A stretch of 64,000 bases of DNA from Angiostrongylus vasorum (lineage: Eukaryota; Nematoda; Chromadorea; Rhabditida; Metastrongylidae), in contig JADANN010000463.1 of assembly GCA_018806985.1 (NCBI GenBank), forward strand, positions 744,001 through 808,000. Direction: 5' to 3'. Positions within the stretch are counted from its first letter, which is position 1. Every line of letters starts with the position of its first letter. This document shows positions 12,783 through 24,230 of the stretch, piece after piece. A model generated the notes under the pieces. The model did not search any database. It was not told where the DNA came from and worked only from the letters and a program-made list of their open reading frames with translations. The position numbers and the translations under genes are program-made.

Positions 12783-13139
12783 GAAGGGTACACTAATACG
12801 TAATTTATTAGGTCAAACCGCTCAATAGTACACAAAGAAGGCGAAAATCTGGACGATAATTACACGATAAACAACTTCTCGAAAAACCTACTGTTTTCTA
12901 CTTGCCTTCCATCGCAAAAGTACAGCCGTTTAGAGTTGCATATGGTTGACGACTGCACCACCCCTCATCAAAAATCAGTTCTGAGATACGGAGGTAGATC
13001 ATGCATTATATCTGGACATTTTTGGAAACCGAGAATGAATATCAGGGAAGAATACCCCGTGATAACGCGCGATCTAGCCCCGTATCTCAGAATTGTTTTT
13101 TGGTTCTGGGTTCTGCTCAGTCTAAAGACTCGTTGTGCA

Positions 13140-13480
13140 TCATATATTTCTTTAGGGGTTCCCTGGAAAAACTCCGACCATTGGGTCGGTGGCCTTCCTG
13201 CAGTACGTTTGACACACCGAGGAATCCAGTCACTAACGGCGCTTTCCCATCGGTGGCCTTTACATGCATTACATATCTGGCACACCTTATCTCCGATAGT
13301 TTAGTGTTTAAAACGGCGTTTGTGATCTTTGGTTCTTAACGAATATCGGAGATTCGGATCCCATCCCTTACTCGTGTGAAACGGGATACTCCTAACATCG
13401 TTCTTTCGACTGCGCGTTCGAGAACGCTGAGTGATCTTTCGTCCCGCTTACGCAGCGACCAGGTTTCTGGCGCATCATTA
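13140..13480 (-). mobile_element. RTE LINE 3' fragment (L5)
   Basis: Nearly collinear with L3 (31510-31860). It shares 'cggtggccttcctgcagtacg', 'gaatccagtcactaacggc' and 'ctttcgactgcgcgttc', and the minus strand encodes the RTE tail (KRTAGRPPTQWSEFF). It lies between two PLE pieces. Confidence 0.65.
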
Positions 13481-14394
13481 GGGCGAAAGTACCATTGAGT
13501 GGAAAACTATGTATCTGCAGTAGAGTAGTGCCCGGAGACCGAGAACGGGGGCTTCTATTTTAGACATAAACGCAATGGCAAGGCTTGGTGCTAGTCGCTT
13601 TCCCATTGCCAACCCCCTTATCTGCGCAAATCGAGCAGTTTAGGCACTCGTTTAAGAGAGCCATGAGCTGATGAGGTGTACAACGCAGTAACGTCGAAAG
13701 ACTCCATCACGTACGCGTTATTAGGAGACGCGTTACGTAGACGTTGTAGAAACATTTGGGTGTTCGTGAGATGAGCTGGAATATGTTTAAACAACTGGGT
13801 TAGTATTAGGCTTAGAAACCAGGTTATCCTATCCGTTGGCCCGTCTACACAGCTGATGATGGGTCTAACCTTAAATGATGACGGATTGGTTGACGCAAGA
13901 TCATCAGGTGAGGCATGTTGGCCTATTGACTTTAAAGTGCGAAATAACCAACGATTTTAAGCCTGCTGCCTTTGCCACTTTGATTCACTGATTGCTTAGT
14001 TTTTGGTATTGACTTTTGTATCCCCTTTCACATGATGGGCGATAAGGGGTATCACCACTAAGAAAAATTGTAGCAGGCAAAAAAATAAAACTAAACGTTT
14101 CATTATTTTTATCTAGTAGTTTTTTCTTCGAATTACAATGAAAGGAAGATCGCACATTTTGAGCTGAAAATAAGCTGAACATACTTATACTTTATCCATC
14201 TTCCATTCTTTCTTATTAGGATACATAACTATGAACATGCCTGTGTGAGGAATTGCCATCGTTTTCAAAGAAGCAGCCCATCGAGTCGAAAGGCAATCGA
14301 TCTTTCAACATCAGCGACTTAGTGCGATGACTGTCTGCAAGGGAGTAGCGCAGTGCGACCATCTTATGATTTCAAAAAAGTTAATCTAGCTAGT

Positions 14395-14645
14395 AAAAAG
14401 GATAAAGGATAAAGCTCTGAACGTTGATCAATCCCTGAGGGATGCGCCATGCATTCGACTTCATTAAGTATCGTTCGAGGTGATTGAATGCATATCTGGC
14501 CTTTACAATGACTCGCGGTGGCCTACCGATGTATCGAGCCAGTGCTGCTATCCTCCCAGACAAGTCTGGTACCATTTTGCCGAAGGCGCGAGGACCGATT
14601 CCACGTGTGTGTTGCAGGAGGCCTCCGACCATCTTACTAGTAGTA
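14395..14645 (-). repeat. S1 SINE-like repeat
   Basis: An inverted copy of the S1 body (RPPRVIVKARYAFNHLERYLMKSNA in a non-genic frame). The tRNA-like head is mostly lost. Confidence 0.6.
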
Positions 14646-14944
14646 GAGAAAGTGGCTGCAGTTAATGTTAGGAAGGAAAAATTTGCTGTGACGGGCCTCT
14701 AAGCATCCAAAGATAACACATGAAGCAGCAAAGCCTATCAGAGTTTTACACGACTTACTTGCTTGTGCAATTCGCTAAACTGCCTTAACGAGTAGTGTGG
14801 AATCCAGCACAGTGGCCGCTTCCGTGTTTCTCGCACTACCGTTCATGATAATCGTAGTCTTCTTCGAGTACTGAGAACTCCACTAGTTCCATTTCCATAA
14901 TCTAAAAATATCCTCTAACTACAAAAACAGCTGGTTGAGCTATT

Positions 14945-15340
14945 TACTTACTTACTTGATACTTGAACTACCCGTCCTCACTAGTTGTGCGGGCCCTAGC
15001 AAAATCACAACTCCTCGGTGATTTGCTGGCTAAGCCGCTGTGGTTCCCCGGAATACCGAGGACAGCCTGGCCAAAGTCTTCCCCAGGTCGTCACCACGAC
15101 AGACAGTCGCAGCCCTTATGGATCAGAGGGAGATTTACCACCATGCGACTTTGATACCAAGACGGTGGTGGATCCTGGTATCGGTTTACTCTTCAGGCTT
15201 CCTGACGGAAATGCCGGACTCTTTCTCAGGAGACCCTGCCGGGGAGACGAATCCCTCGCCGTATGTCGCATTCCGACACTCAGGAACATCTCCCAGCCAC
15301 TGTGAGGCGGTAAAACCATTGGGAGGAGGACAATAACAAC
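14945..15340 (-). repeat. R4 repeat (RTE-tailed SINE candidate)
   Basis: A repeat of about 390 bp, also at 17645, 50575 and 57710. Read on the minus strand it ends 'gtgaggacgggtagttcaag' followed by 'tatcaagtaagtaa', closely like the 3' end of the RTE LINE at 55175-55215. Open frames inside (for example LLAKPLWFPGIPR) recur in every copy only because the repeat does. Confidence 0.6.
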
Positions 15341-15989
15341 AAAAACAAAACTGAAATCTCACAAACAACCCATCCTTAAGCGTAAGAACTATGCCATTTT
15401 GTTCGAATACTTCGAGAATAATGTCGAATACTATTTTGCAGCAATGATTTTTCTCGAACACAGAAAGCTGATTTTTTAATAGCTCAGTGCCATCGAGTCA
15501 TTTCACCGTCTCAGCCGATATTGCTGACAAAATATGGTAGGTGATCGTGGTAAGCGAAACGTTAGGTGCAAAGTTGCAGAGGAGAGGAAGGGGTTGCCCT
15601 CTTCACTAGAGTCACCATAACTTAGCAGTTTTACATATCCATTCGTATGATTGTATATGGGTAAAAAATAATTTCTCTATTATGTAAGCAGATGGTGATG
15701 AACGGAGCCGAACCGAGTTTATCTATGCCGTCCAAGCTTGCTCTTTTTTTTCTGTCCAGTGATGTTCCTATATTGTACACTTCAATAATTTTAAAAATTT
15801 CGTTTTGATGGGTTTCGACTTCTTCTCACATATGGATTAGCACTTTCAAAGAACCGAACTGTTCAGCGATTCGTCAAATGTGATTTAATCCGATTACATA
15901 AACTGCCAATCCGACGTTAAACGAATTTCCAAACAACATCGAAGACAAACATGTTTATGAAGTAGTACAACACTACTTTTTCCCTGACA

Positions 15990-16078
15990 AGGAAAGACTG
16001 GCATAATCAATCATCAGGGGGACCGATCCGGGGTTTGTAGTGCATGGCACTTCAACCACTGCGCTATGCGCGCCTTTG
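15990..16078 (-). repeat. tRNA-like relic
   Basis: The minus strand has a good A box (TAGCGCAGTGGTTGAAGTGC) and a B-box-like GGATCGGTCCCC. The surrounding arms do not form a clean cloverleaf. It is probably a SINE head or tRNA pseudogene rather than an active tRNA. Confidence 0.4.
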
Positions 16079-16544
16079 GAGTCTATAGAAAAAGATATTT
16101 TCATGGTACAGCTATTCAGGAATCGTGAAAACCGTGCGGATCCCAGCACAAGTTTCATTTTGCTGGTAGTTTTTTTTGTTAGCTAAGACTTTTTCTCCTT
16201 GAAGTCTCGCATTGCATGCTTGCACTTTAACAGGTTATAACACTTTCCACCAGAGTTGTTAGCCGAATTCCAACGATTTCTTGGCCTGGTTTACTCTTAG
16301 CCTAGCACACATAACTGATCTCATTGAGATTCGAATAAGGGATCAATCCCACTGTACATCGAAGTTAGACAGCCGTTAATAGCCCTGTCTACAATGAAGC
16401 GTTAAAGCACGGAGAAAGAATGGGGAAAATATGTCAAAACAAAGCTAAAAAACATTTTTATTTTTTAACAAAAGATTTTGCTTTGACAAGCTTTGGGTGA
16501 TTTTTGTTGAAGAATAGAATGACTTATAGTTTTAAAAGGATAAA

Positions 16545-16830
16545 AAGGACAAAGCTCTCAGCGTTGATCAATCCTTGAGGGATGCGTCATGCATTCGACT
16601 TCACTAAGTATCGTTGGAGGTGATTGAATGCATATCTGGCAAATTACAATGACTCGCGGTGGCCTACCGATGTATCGAGCAGGTGCTGCTATCCTCCCAG
16701 CCAAGGCTGATGCCAATTTGCCGACCTCGGAGGGATGGAAGGCTTGGTGGGCCATGGGCGCTGGGATCGATTCCACGTGTGTGTCACAGTGGCGCCTCCA
16801 ACCACTGCGCCACACGCGCCCTTGAGTTAT
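16545..16830 (-). repeat. S1 SINE-like repeat
   Basis: A near full-length inverted S1. The minus strand begins 'gcgcgtgtggcgcagtggtt' (A box) with 'tggaatcgatcccagcgcc' and runs through the same body as the copies at 2053 and 55362. Confidence 0.7.
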
Positions 16831-16839
16831 AGTTTTACA

Positions 16840-17640
16840 TTCCAATTTTAGAAATGTCTATTGACCCTTAATATTTCGACACAGAAAATCCGACTTTTAT
16901 TTGCAAGGAGTCTCAAATTTCAAGGCGTTGGGCTTGTCACCTCCTTTTAATGCTCTCGCAGACCGTTTTGAACTGTTCCGTCGGGATTTCGTCGGAATTT
17001 TCAGCAGATGAAATGATATTGACGAATGAAGGGGCACCTTTTTGCTGCTGCCATGAAATGAGCTCACTCTGGAGTTGCTAAGAAAACAGAACGTTTCATT
17101 GTCGACTGCAAGCAAAAAGTCATTTGTTTTCGTGATGACAAAGCAAAATTGTTTGTTTTCATCATGATAACGCAGAAATATTCGTTCTCGTGATGACGAA
17201 CTTATGGACGATGTCGCTTCACTCTAGCAATGGCGGTGACGCACGCCACTACCTTTGTGCAGTGCTCCACACTACTCGATCTATGAGGACCCATATTGAG
17301 GAAGAAGTAGTTGCTGTGGTCATTCGACTCAAATCACCGTGGCTTTAGAGAATGCGGCAGCACTGAAACATCAGTTATACTAAAGTGTTATAACAACCCT
17401 TTGTAAGTTTACCAGTGAAACCAGCCACTTTATAACACCTTGTTAACGAAACTCCTCCTACTGCCTCCACTGAAATGTCTTCCTCATCAATTTTTTTTCA
17501 GTGCCGTTAAGAATTACGTAGTTACAAATATAATTTAAGATCTGTTGCCATCTTTGATCTTCTCATTGCTCAAAATAGCACTAGAAGAGAAAGGCTAACA
17601 AGCTATTAAAACTACATGTTATCAAGTGCTGTTGATACTG
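16840..17640. other. No recognisable gene
   Basis: A motif-free 72-codon minus frame and AT-rich sequence only. Confidence 0.35.
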
Positions 17641-17644
17641 ACAC

Positions 17645-18036
17645 TGTTTTGTAACCCTCTCAAGGGTTCACCGCCTCATCGTGGGTGGGAGCTGTTCCTG
17701 GATGTCAGGCTGCGATGTACAACGAGAGATTCATCCCCTAACAGGGTTTCCCGATCTAAGAAGGACTCCGGCGTTTCCATGAGAAATTCCAGCTAAAAGT
17801 TAACCAGTACCAGAAATCACCACTGTCCAGGTGTCAAATTAGTCGCATCATGGCAAATCTACCGCCGATCAACAAGGGCGGCGACTGTTGACGATGATGA
17901 CGACTTGGAGCAGACTTTGGTCAGGCTGACATCGGGATTTCACGGAACCATGATGGCTAGACCAGGGAAACTCCGAAAAAATGGAAATTGTGCTAAGGCC
18001 CGCGCAACCAGTGAAGACGGGCCGTCCAAGTAAGCA
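17645..18036 (+). repeat. R4 repeat (RTE-tailed SINE candidate)
   Basis: Runs from 'gggttcaccgcctcatcgtg' to 'gtgaagacgggccgtccaag' on this strand. The 3' end is the best R4 match to the RTE LINE tail. Confidence 0.6.
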
Positions 18037-18059
18037 TCAAAGTATTGCTTTGTAACAGT

Positions 18060-18345
18060 ACTAACGGGCACGTGCGGCTCAGTGGTTAGAGGTGTTCTGC
18101 AATACGCACAGAATCGGTCGTTAGTTTGATCCTCCACTTCGGGATCACCAATGCTTTCATCTCTACGGAGATGATAAATGATTCGGACTAGTTTGACGTA
18201 ACAAAAAACACTGGATTTATCAAACGGACACTCCTAGTCATTGTATAAGTCACATATGCATTCAATCATCTGTAGAACACTTGCTGGAGTCGGATACATG
18301 AAGCATCCTTCAGGGATTGATTAACTCTGAAAGCGTCATGTCTTC
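18060..18345 (+). repeat. S1-like repeat, divergent head
   Basis: Starts 'gcacgtgcggctcagtggtt' (A-box-like), includes 'cattgtataagtcacatatg' and ends near 'catccttcagggattgatt'. Confidence 0.5.
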
Positions 18346-18550
18346 AGCTTTTTGCGAACATTAACGAAACGACTCCGAGGAATGACCTCATTTCAAGCTT
18401 GACATTGCTCAATAAGTATTGTTAGGCGTTTTGAGCGTTGCTACTATTCACTGTTTTCTTTACTTTCTATTAACCCTGGCAGTGACCGAAAAAATTCACC
18501 TGTTTTCTTAGTGAGCAAAAACGAGATGTTTCTTATTCATTAATAAGGAA

Positions 18551-18593
18551 AAGCTGACATTTCAGCCGATTTCGCCTTCTTAAGTTCCTGGGA
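18551..18593 (-). ncRNA. Hammerhead-like motif, decayed
   Basis: On the minus strand AAGAAGGCGAAATCGGC, GAAATGTC and AGCTT are kept, but the CTGA start of the core has changed to CTTA. Confidence 0.35.
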
Positions 18594-18864
18594 AGGACAA
18601 TTTGATTGTAATCTACCCAGCCAAAACATCTGTATAACCAAATGGAATGAACACTAAACTACGAGGACGCTGAGATATTTGCAGTACTCTGGAACGCTGG
18701 TTGCCGTGGTGGGGATCGAAAATGCTATTACCCTTTCTGGGCGTTAACGTGTTAACAACCACACTATGCGTGTCCTTCGTTTCCCCCTGTGTCTCAGCCA
18801 GTTTTTTTTCAATAATCCGAGATTTCAATGGCAGTGAAAACAAAGTAGCTTCTTCACCTTTCCA

Positions 18865-18903
18865 CAGTCTGAAGAAGGCGAAATGTGTCGAATCGTCAGC
18901 TGT
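18865..18903 (+). ncRNA. Hammerhead-like motif, decayed
   Basis: CTGAAGA and GGCGAAAT are present, followed by GTCGAATCGTCAGCTG. The GAAA box is altered to GAAT. It mirrors the relic at 18551 across the foldback. Confidence 0.35.
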
Positions 18904-19044
18904 CCATAAATAAAGGATGAAAAAAGCAACTACGCGTTTGCTCATCAAGAAAACAGGTGAATTTTTTGGTCACTGCCAAGGCTAATAGAAAGTCGGTCGT
19001 TGGTATCATAATTCTCTTGATATTAAACTCGCGTCTGTTCAAAA

Positions 19045-19056
19045 AGAAAACACTGC
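19045..19056. repeat. Target-site duplication, left copy (PLE A2)
   Basis: The 12-mer agaaaacactgc is repeated exactly at 21575-21586 and brackets the PLE. Confidence 0.8.
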
Positions 19057-19137
19057 GTCGTTTTCTTGTTCAGCAATCGCGAGGTTGTTAAACAGCATAC
19101 ATTTACTTCCATAGAAAAACAATACAATACAACAGTA

Positions 19138-19178
19138 GCTGACGTTTTCGGCAGTATCGCCTTCTTCAGAGCCTGGAA
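19138..19178 (-). ncRNA. Hammerhead-ribozyme-like motif, PLE A2 3' tail
   Basis: The minus strand reads AGGCT-CTGAAGA, stem II GGC/GCC, GAAAACGTC and AGCTA. There is one extra A in the GAAA/CGTC junction compared with other copies. Stem I (AGGCT against AGCTA) gives four pairs including one G-U. Confidence 0.55.
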
Positions 19179-19339
19179 GTGTATACTGATATACAATTTA
19201 CTAGGCCAAACGCTTCAATAACACTTACAAAAACACGAAAAACTCTATGGTAAATACATGATCAACAGCTTCTCGAAAAAAACTCACCGCTTTTTTTATG
19301 TGCCTTCCCATGAGGAAGATTAGAACAGCTGATTATGGT

Positions 19340-21345
19340 CGCATAAGGTTGATGACTGCACCATCCCACATCAGAAATTGATGCCAACATACGGGGTCAG
19401 GTCGCGTATGACCTCTGGGCATTCATCCCTGCTATTCATTGTAGGGTTTTTGGCATTTATCCAAAAAGCCTCAAGAAGTTTTCGCGCTGGTGTTCTAGTC
19501 TCCTGCGCAAGGATATTGACTTTTACTTCAAAATCGTCCCCTGCTGTGCTTTTGTATCCTATGCGTGCCTAGTGGGGTACTTTGTCTTAGTTTTCGTTTG
19601 CCATCTAGGTGTTCTTTTATACGGATACACAAAGATCTGCCCGTTTCGCCAATATATTCATCTCCGCAATTATTACAAGAGATCAGGTATATCGTACCTG
19701 AACTCATGCAGTCACCGTCCCTGCCGTAAGGGCAGATTACGCAATTTGTTGTTTCGCATAGACGGTCATACAGGCGGTTACGAACTAACTGACGACGTAG
19801 AGTAGCCGGTGGTATTTCAACTATCGCTACCGATTCCTCTAGACCTGCCCTTTCTTAAGCATCGTTTAATCGCTACGCTTACTTCATCGCTAATAAATGG
19901 CAGCATAAACGGGACTTTCTTTTGGCCAAGTGTTTCGCTTGGGCGCGTCGCTCTCTTTCTAAACTTATCTCGTGGGGTTACTATTTCGTAGCCATTGGAG
20001 ATGGCTATTTGCCGAGCCAAGTCGCGCGATTCTTCCTTTAGTTCCCCTGGTTGTGCACACAGAGGTGGCTGTTCGAAACATGTTTCTCACAATCGCCCTC
20101 TTTGTGTGTGAAGGGTGGGAAGAAAGGAAAGTGAACGAGGATGTTCTTGTTACTTGGCTTTCGGTACCACTTTGTCAGGTAACCGCTACTTGATGGGCTT
20201 TATATGGACGTTTAAAAACGAAAGCCAGTCTTTTCTCGGTTTCTCCCGGGTGAACTTAATGTACTCAGACTGCTCGTTCAATAATTCAAAGCATTTGTCC
20301 ATCTCCTCCTGCGTAGAGAAGATGAAAAAACAATCATCTACATATCTGCAGTAGAGTAGTGGCCGGAGATCGAGAGCAGGGGGCTTCTATCTTAGACATA
20401 AACACAATGGCAAGGCTTGGTGCCAGTCGCTGTCCCATAGCCAACCCCCTTATTTGCGCGAAATATTTCCCAGACCATCTGAAAATCGAGCAGTTTAGGC
20501 ACTCCTTTAGGAGAGCCATTAGCTGCTGAATGGACAAGCCATGCATATTTATTCTTCCTTCATGTTTAACAAGAAGTTCGAAGATGGCTTGCATTGCGGA
20601 GTCATTCGATACGTTGGTGTACAACGCAGTAACGTCGAAGGACTCCATCACGTACGCGTTATTAGGAGACGCGTTACGTAGACGCTCTAGGAACATTTGG
20701 GTGTTTGTGAGGTGAGCTGGAATATGGTTAAGCAACTGGGTAAGTATTAGGCTTAAAAACCAGGTTATTCTATCTGTTGTCCCGTCTACACAGCTGATGA
20801 TGGGTCTAACCTTAAATGATGACGGATTGGTTGACGCAAGATCATCAGGTGATACCAACTTATGTGTTTTAATAGGTAGGTATAGGACGGGACATGTTGG
20901 TGTATCGATTTTTAAAGTGCGAAATAACCGATGGTTTTAAACCTGCAGCCTTTGCCACACTGACCCATTGATTGTTTAGCTTTCGGTATTTGACTTTTGT
21001 ATTCCTTTTCAGAGGATGGGCGATAGAGGGTAGCATCACTAAGATGTTCCTCTGTTATCTCAACATCCAGCTGGCGAGGAATAACTACGAACTCTCCCCC
21101 TTATCACTAACAGACAATCTTATTCTTTTTGAGTTTATTAATTCTCTAATTTCTCGCATGACACATTTTTTGTGCGGCTGTAAGGTTAGAGATAAACTTT
21201 CTATCGCGGTAGTGATTAAGGGTCTTGAGAACGCCGTCCGAAAACATGCGGAATTTTATGTCAACTCCATCGTTAGGGTCCTGCTGTCTAAAAAACGTCT
21301 TTGGGGAAGGAGATGGTGGTAGTGACGCCGCCTCTTGATTTTTAT
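19340..21345 (-). pseudogene. PLE reverse transcriptase / GIY-YIG polyprotein, frameshifted
   Basis: Order on the minus strand: an N-terminal region (21345-21000), then the reverse transcriptase at about 20990-20210, then a linker, then the GIY-YIG endonuclease at about 19860-19340. In the longest intact frame (20858-20334) motif 3 (RPIISCVDG), motif A (SFDVTALYTNV) and motif B (GLAMGQRLAPSLA) are readable. A one-base shift near 20382 puts motif C (RYVDDCF) out of frame, but its two aspartates are intact. The endonuclease keeps CVICP, GDCMSSG, YLISC and EYIGETGR. Only a few frameshifts separate this copy from an intact ORF, so it is fairly recent. It nicks target DNA and copies its RNA in the family; here it is broken. 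Confidence 0.8.
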
Positions 21346-21400
21346 CTCTGGTTGATGTTTCTTGCCCTGGCCTGATAGCGGAGTCGATCTTGACCCTTCC

Positions 21401-21437
21401 AGGCTCTGAAGAAGGCGATACTGCCGAGACGTCGGCT
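21401..21437 (+). ncRNA. Hammerhead-like motif in the inverted 5' end of PLE A2
   Basis: AGGCT-CTGAAGA, stem II GGCGATACTGCC, then GAGA in place of GAAA, CGTC and GGCTA. It is antisense to the element's own transcript and is the inverted duplicate of the motif at 19138. Confidence 0.5.
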
Positions 21438-21574
21438 ACTGTTGTATTGTATTGTGTTTTTCTATGGAAGTAAATGTATGCTGTTTAACAACCTCGCGAT
21501 TGCTGAATAAGAAAACGACGCATTCATATTCCAATGCCGAGGTTAATAGAAAGTCGATCCTGGGAACTGTTACC

Positions 21575-21586
21575 AGAAAACACTGC
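21575..21586. repeat. Target-site duplication, right copy (PLE A2)
   Basis: agaaaacactgc, identical to 19045-19056. Confidence 0.8.
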
Positions 21587-23264
21587 CTTCTTGAACTGGC
21601 CGTATTGTAAGGTGTTTTCCAAAGATTAAAAAGAACTGTGCAATTTCCCACAGAATATCTCACTCGTTTCAGAGGATGCGTGCAATTCAAACCTTCGTCA
21701 TCCTTGTGACTTGTTGCATCGTTGTGACAATATACTATGCCCTGTATGTGAGATCAGGTACTGTTTCTTTTGGAAAGCTGTTGCTTAAGAGTAATCTTGG
21801 TTGGTTTACTAATAAACTAACCTAGTGGTTAGAAAATCTCAGAAAGTTGTTTATTCAGGGACCGAACTAGAGTTAAAAACTCCTGATTTTGTTGGGCTAA
21901 AAGTTTAGGGTCTCTAATAATAGAGAAAGAACTGGTGACAATCTGTAACCAATAAGGAAACGAACACTATAATCGGAATTTTCTTTTTAGAATCTGACAG
22001 TGAATCATAAAAAGATCAAGTACGGTACAATTAAGTGACAAATGCGCAGCACATACGAATAAGGAAGAGACTGGAAACTAACGTTCTCATCGTGAATCCA
22101 TCAATGAGCAGTGATTCCGTTGAACAGTTAACCACCCACATCGAAAGTTCGTCTTAAAAAAGACGTAGAATAGCCGCTGACTTAACAACCTTTGATGCCA
22201 ACATTTCAAAATCAGCGTACGTCAAAACGGCAACGGTGGTGTCTTTTACAAAATAAGTAATATACTGCAGAGAAGATCACAGCTTCTAAAAGGTCACCGT
22301 CAGCCACTTAAACAGCATTATTAACTCAAAAGAACGATTAAACAACTTCATTTCGCTATCCACGGAATGGATACACGAGTGGGCAAAGGATGATGTTGCC
22401 TGTGTTCGCAATGGTGCTCAAGAGAATGCGCAATACATAACAGTTCAAGGATTCTTTTAAAAATGAAGTAGGGCAGACCTTCAGCCCAAGGAAGTACCTG
22501 TAAAACTGAAAGCCTAACAAATGCGGAGCAGAAGTTTTGTCAGCGCATGCAGAACGAAAAATAAACTCCTTCTGCACAAAACTTTTTACTGGACGTGTTA
22601 TTGCATTATACCATTCTAACGAGACGAAACTCCTATTAAATCAAAGTTTTTTGACCGTTTCTTAGAAATAAAAGTATAGCCTGAAAACTGGCAGAATCGT
22701 GTTTCAGTACGAGAAGAAAGTCTTAAACAACGGTGGAAATAAGCCAGACAAGAACGAAGACGAACAATACTCAGTTTCTACATCTAGTGTCGCAGTCAGT
22801 TGAACTTCTAGAAAGCAGTTTTGGCAAGAAACGGATCGATGTCTAATTTACATATTATTCTGGACAGAAGGATAGTTCCCGAATCCTGCATCTACGTGAA
22901 TCTGAGTCTTAAAGTCAGATCAATGAATCATTAACAATCGGTGAAAAGCAGCCATTACGGATAAGGTAAGGAGAAGACTCTACCGCGGTGTGAAAAGACC
23001 AGCTATCTGAAGGCAAACTTCTTCGTGATAAGAATCAACATAATACGATATGGATCTTGTCGTGTAGCCGAAGAGCCAAATGTACTGGTGAATTCTTACA
23101 CACAGCAAGAACGAAAGACGACGCCACTAACTCAGGTTTTAATCACTCGATGAGCAACAGGAGAAATGATGATACAGCTGATACATGTTAATAACAAAAC
23201 ATCCTTCTTTTACAAAACTTGTCATCACATCTACTGCTAAGATCCCACCACTTCTTTCGTTTGA

Positions 23265-23500
23265 TTCGTTTGCACGTCTTCATTGTCCACAATGATCGTC
23301 TAAAATTTCGCATGTTGTTTCGGCTGCTGCTTTAGGATTTCGCTTTCATTGTGAATGTCGTGGACACTAGTCTACTCGATTCTCCTTGAAATCTTGGACA
23401 TAACCGGGCTAACGCATTCTCACGTGGGTTAAGGGAGAGCGTTGTGGGGGGTATGTTTGCTTCCTGATCAGAGATATCCCTAATCTCCGCGCTACCCCTA
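23265..23500 (-). repeat. S2 SINE-like repeat, decayed, in an intron
   Basis: Shares 'cgtttgattcgtttgcacg...ttcattgtccac' and 'cttggacataaccgggct' order with the S2 copies at 43960 and 55680. Confidence 0.4.
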
Positions 23501-24039
23501 GTCTAGAAAACAACTTATGACTACTACTAACCTTATTAAGTTATAAAAAAAGCAGTTTTTGAAACGTTGTGAGAAACCCAAGATATTTGTGACGTGATAG
23601 ATTCGAAGTTGCAAAAAGCTATCCATTCAATGAGAAGGTGGATTTTTTAAAAGATGGCATATTTTTGAAAGAGGTCTTATTTCAGGAAAAGTTGGAGATG
23701 GATTTGATGACTATAAAGAAATCTTTTTTCTCACTAATCAGTCGCTGAGTAATGAGAGCTCTATATTCAACACGTGTCCACTTGTTTTATATAATCATCT
23801 GGACCCTGAACTTCTAGAGTTCCACCACCCCGGATACAACCCAAAGGCGGTGAGAATCATCTTTTGTTACTACTTTATTATATGAGCTTGTGTTGCGTTT
23901 ATCACACTGTGCATATACCAGGACTTCTTGTATTCGATTCGTTTCCTCCTCGCACTCACCATTCATGAAAGTATTGCGATCTTTTTTGTTTGTAGTTTCG
24001 GTGGTTGCGTGAGAATTTTTTTTCTTCTTCGTAAAGAAT

Positions 24040-24230
24040 GTCATTGAATTCTGGCGAAGTTGATCATCTCTCGATCTCTGAGATAGCCGTAGTAGGGCGC
24101 TCCCACGTGGATTAGAGGGAGTCATCGTTTTCGACACAGGTTTGATACTAATATCCTGACCACAGTGTGATAACCATTGCGCTACTCGGTTGTTCGTGAA
24201 AGGTGTTATGTCCAGAAAATCTGCCATAAT
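24040..24230 (-). repeat. S2/tRNA-like repeat piece in an intron
   Basis: Contains 'ctctgagatagccgtagtag' as in S2. On the minus strand it has an A-box-like GAGTAGCGCAATGGTTATC near 24190. Confidence 0.4.

Larger units (their letters stand above)
12615..14060 (-). mobile_element. PLE family A copy interrupted by an RTE fragment
   Basis: The left end carries the PLE leader ('gactttctattcacctcgg') and a degraded antisense tail. The frame at 12968-13130 matches the C-terminus of the GIY-YIG endonuclease (RSRVITGYSS). From 13481 to 14060 the minus strand encodes PLE reverse transcriptase pieces, including the FDVTALYT and GLAMG regions and the RPIISCVDG stretch near 13850. An RTE fragment separates the two halves. 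Numerous stops make it non-functional. Confidence 0.65.
18465..19000. mobile_element. Small non-autonomous PLE foldback (family C)
   Basis: The left edge has the PLE leader 'ctttctattaaccctggca', then an antisense tail with a hammerhead relic. The right edge is the mirror image: hammerhead relic, tail, then 'ggctaatagaaagtcgg'. The interior (about 18650-18835) is a decayed S3 repeat. There is no reverse transcriptase. Unlike the other PLE insertions, both ends carry leader-like sequence. Confidence 0.55.
19057..21574 (-). mobile_element. Near-complete Penelope-like element A2 with inverted ends
   Basis: Reading the minus strand from 21574: leader ('cagttcccaggatcgacttt'), an antisense copy of the element's own tail including a hammerhead motif, then the coding region, then the sense tail with hammerhead, ending at 19057. 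The terminal inverted repeat is about 170 bp. The exact 12 bp target-site duplication fixes both ends, giving an insertion of 2.5 kb. PLEs are retroelements whose telomerase-related reverse transcriptase is fused to a GIY-YIG endonuclease. This copy is the best family A reference in the window. Confidence 0.85.

Noticed and set aside
24120..24200. tRNA gene on the minus strand
   Set aside because: The A-box match is good, but no proper B box or cloverleaf could be formed.
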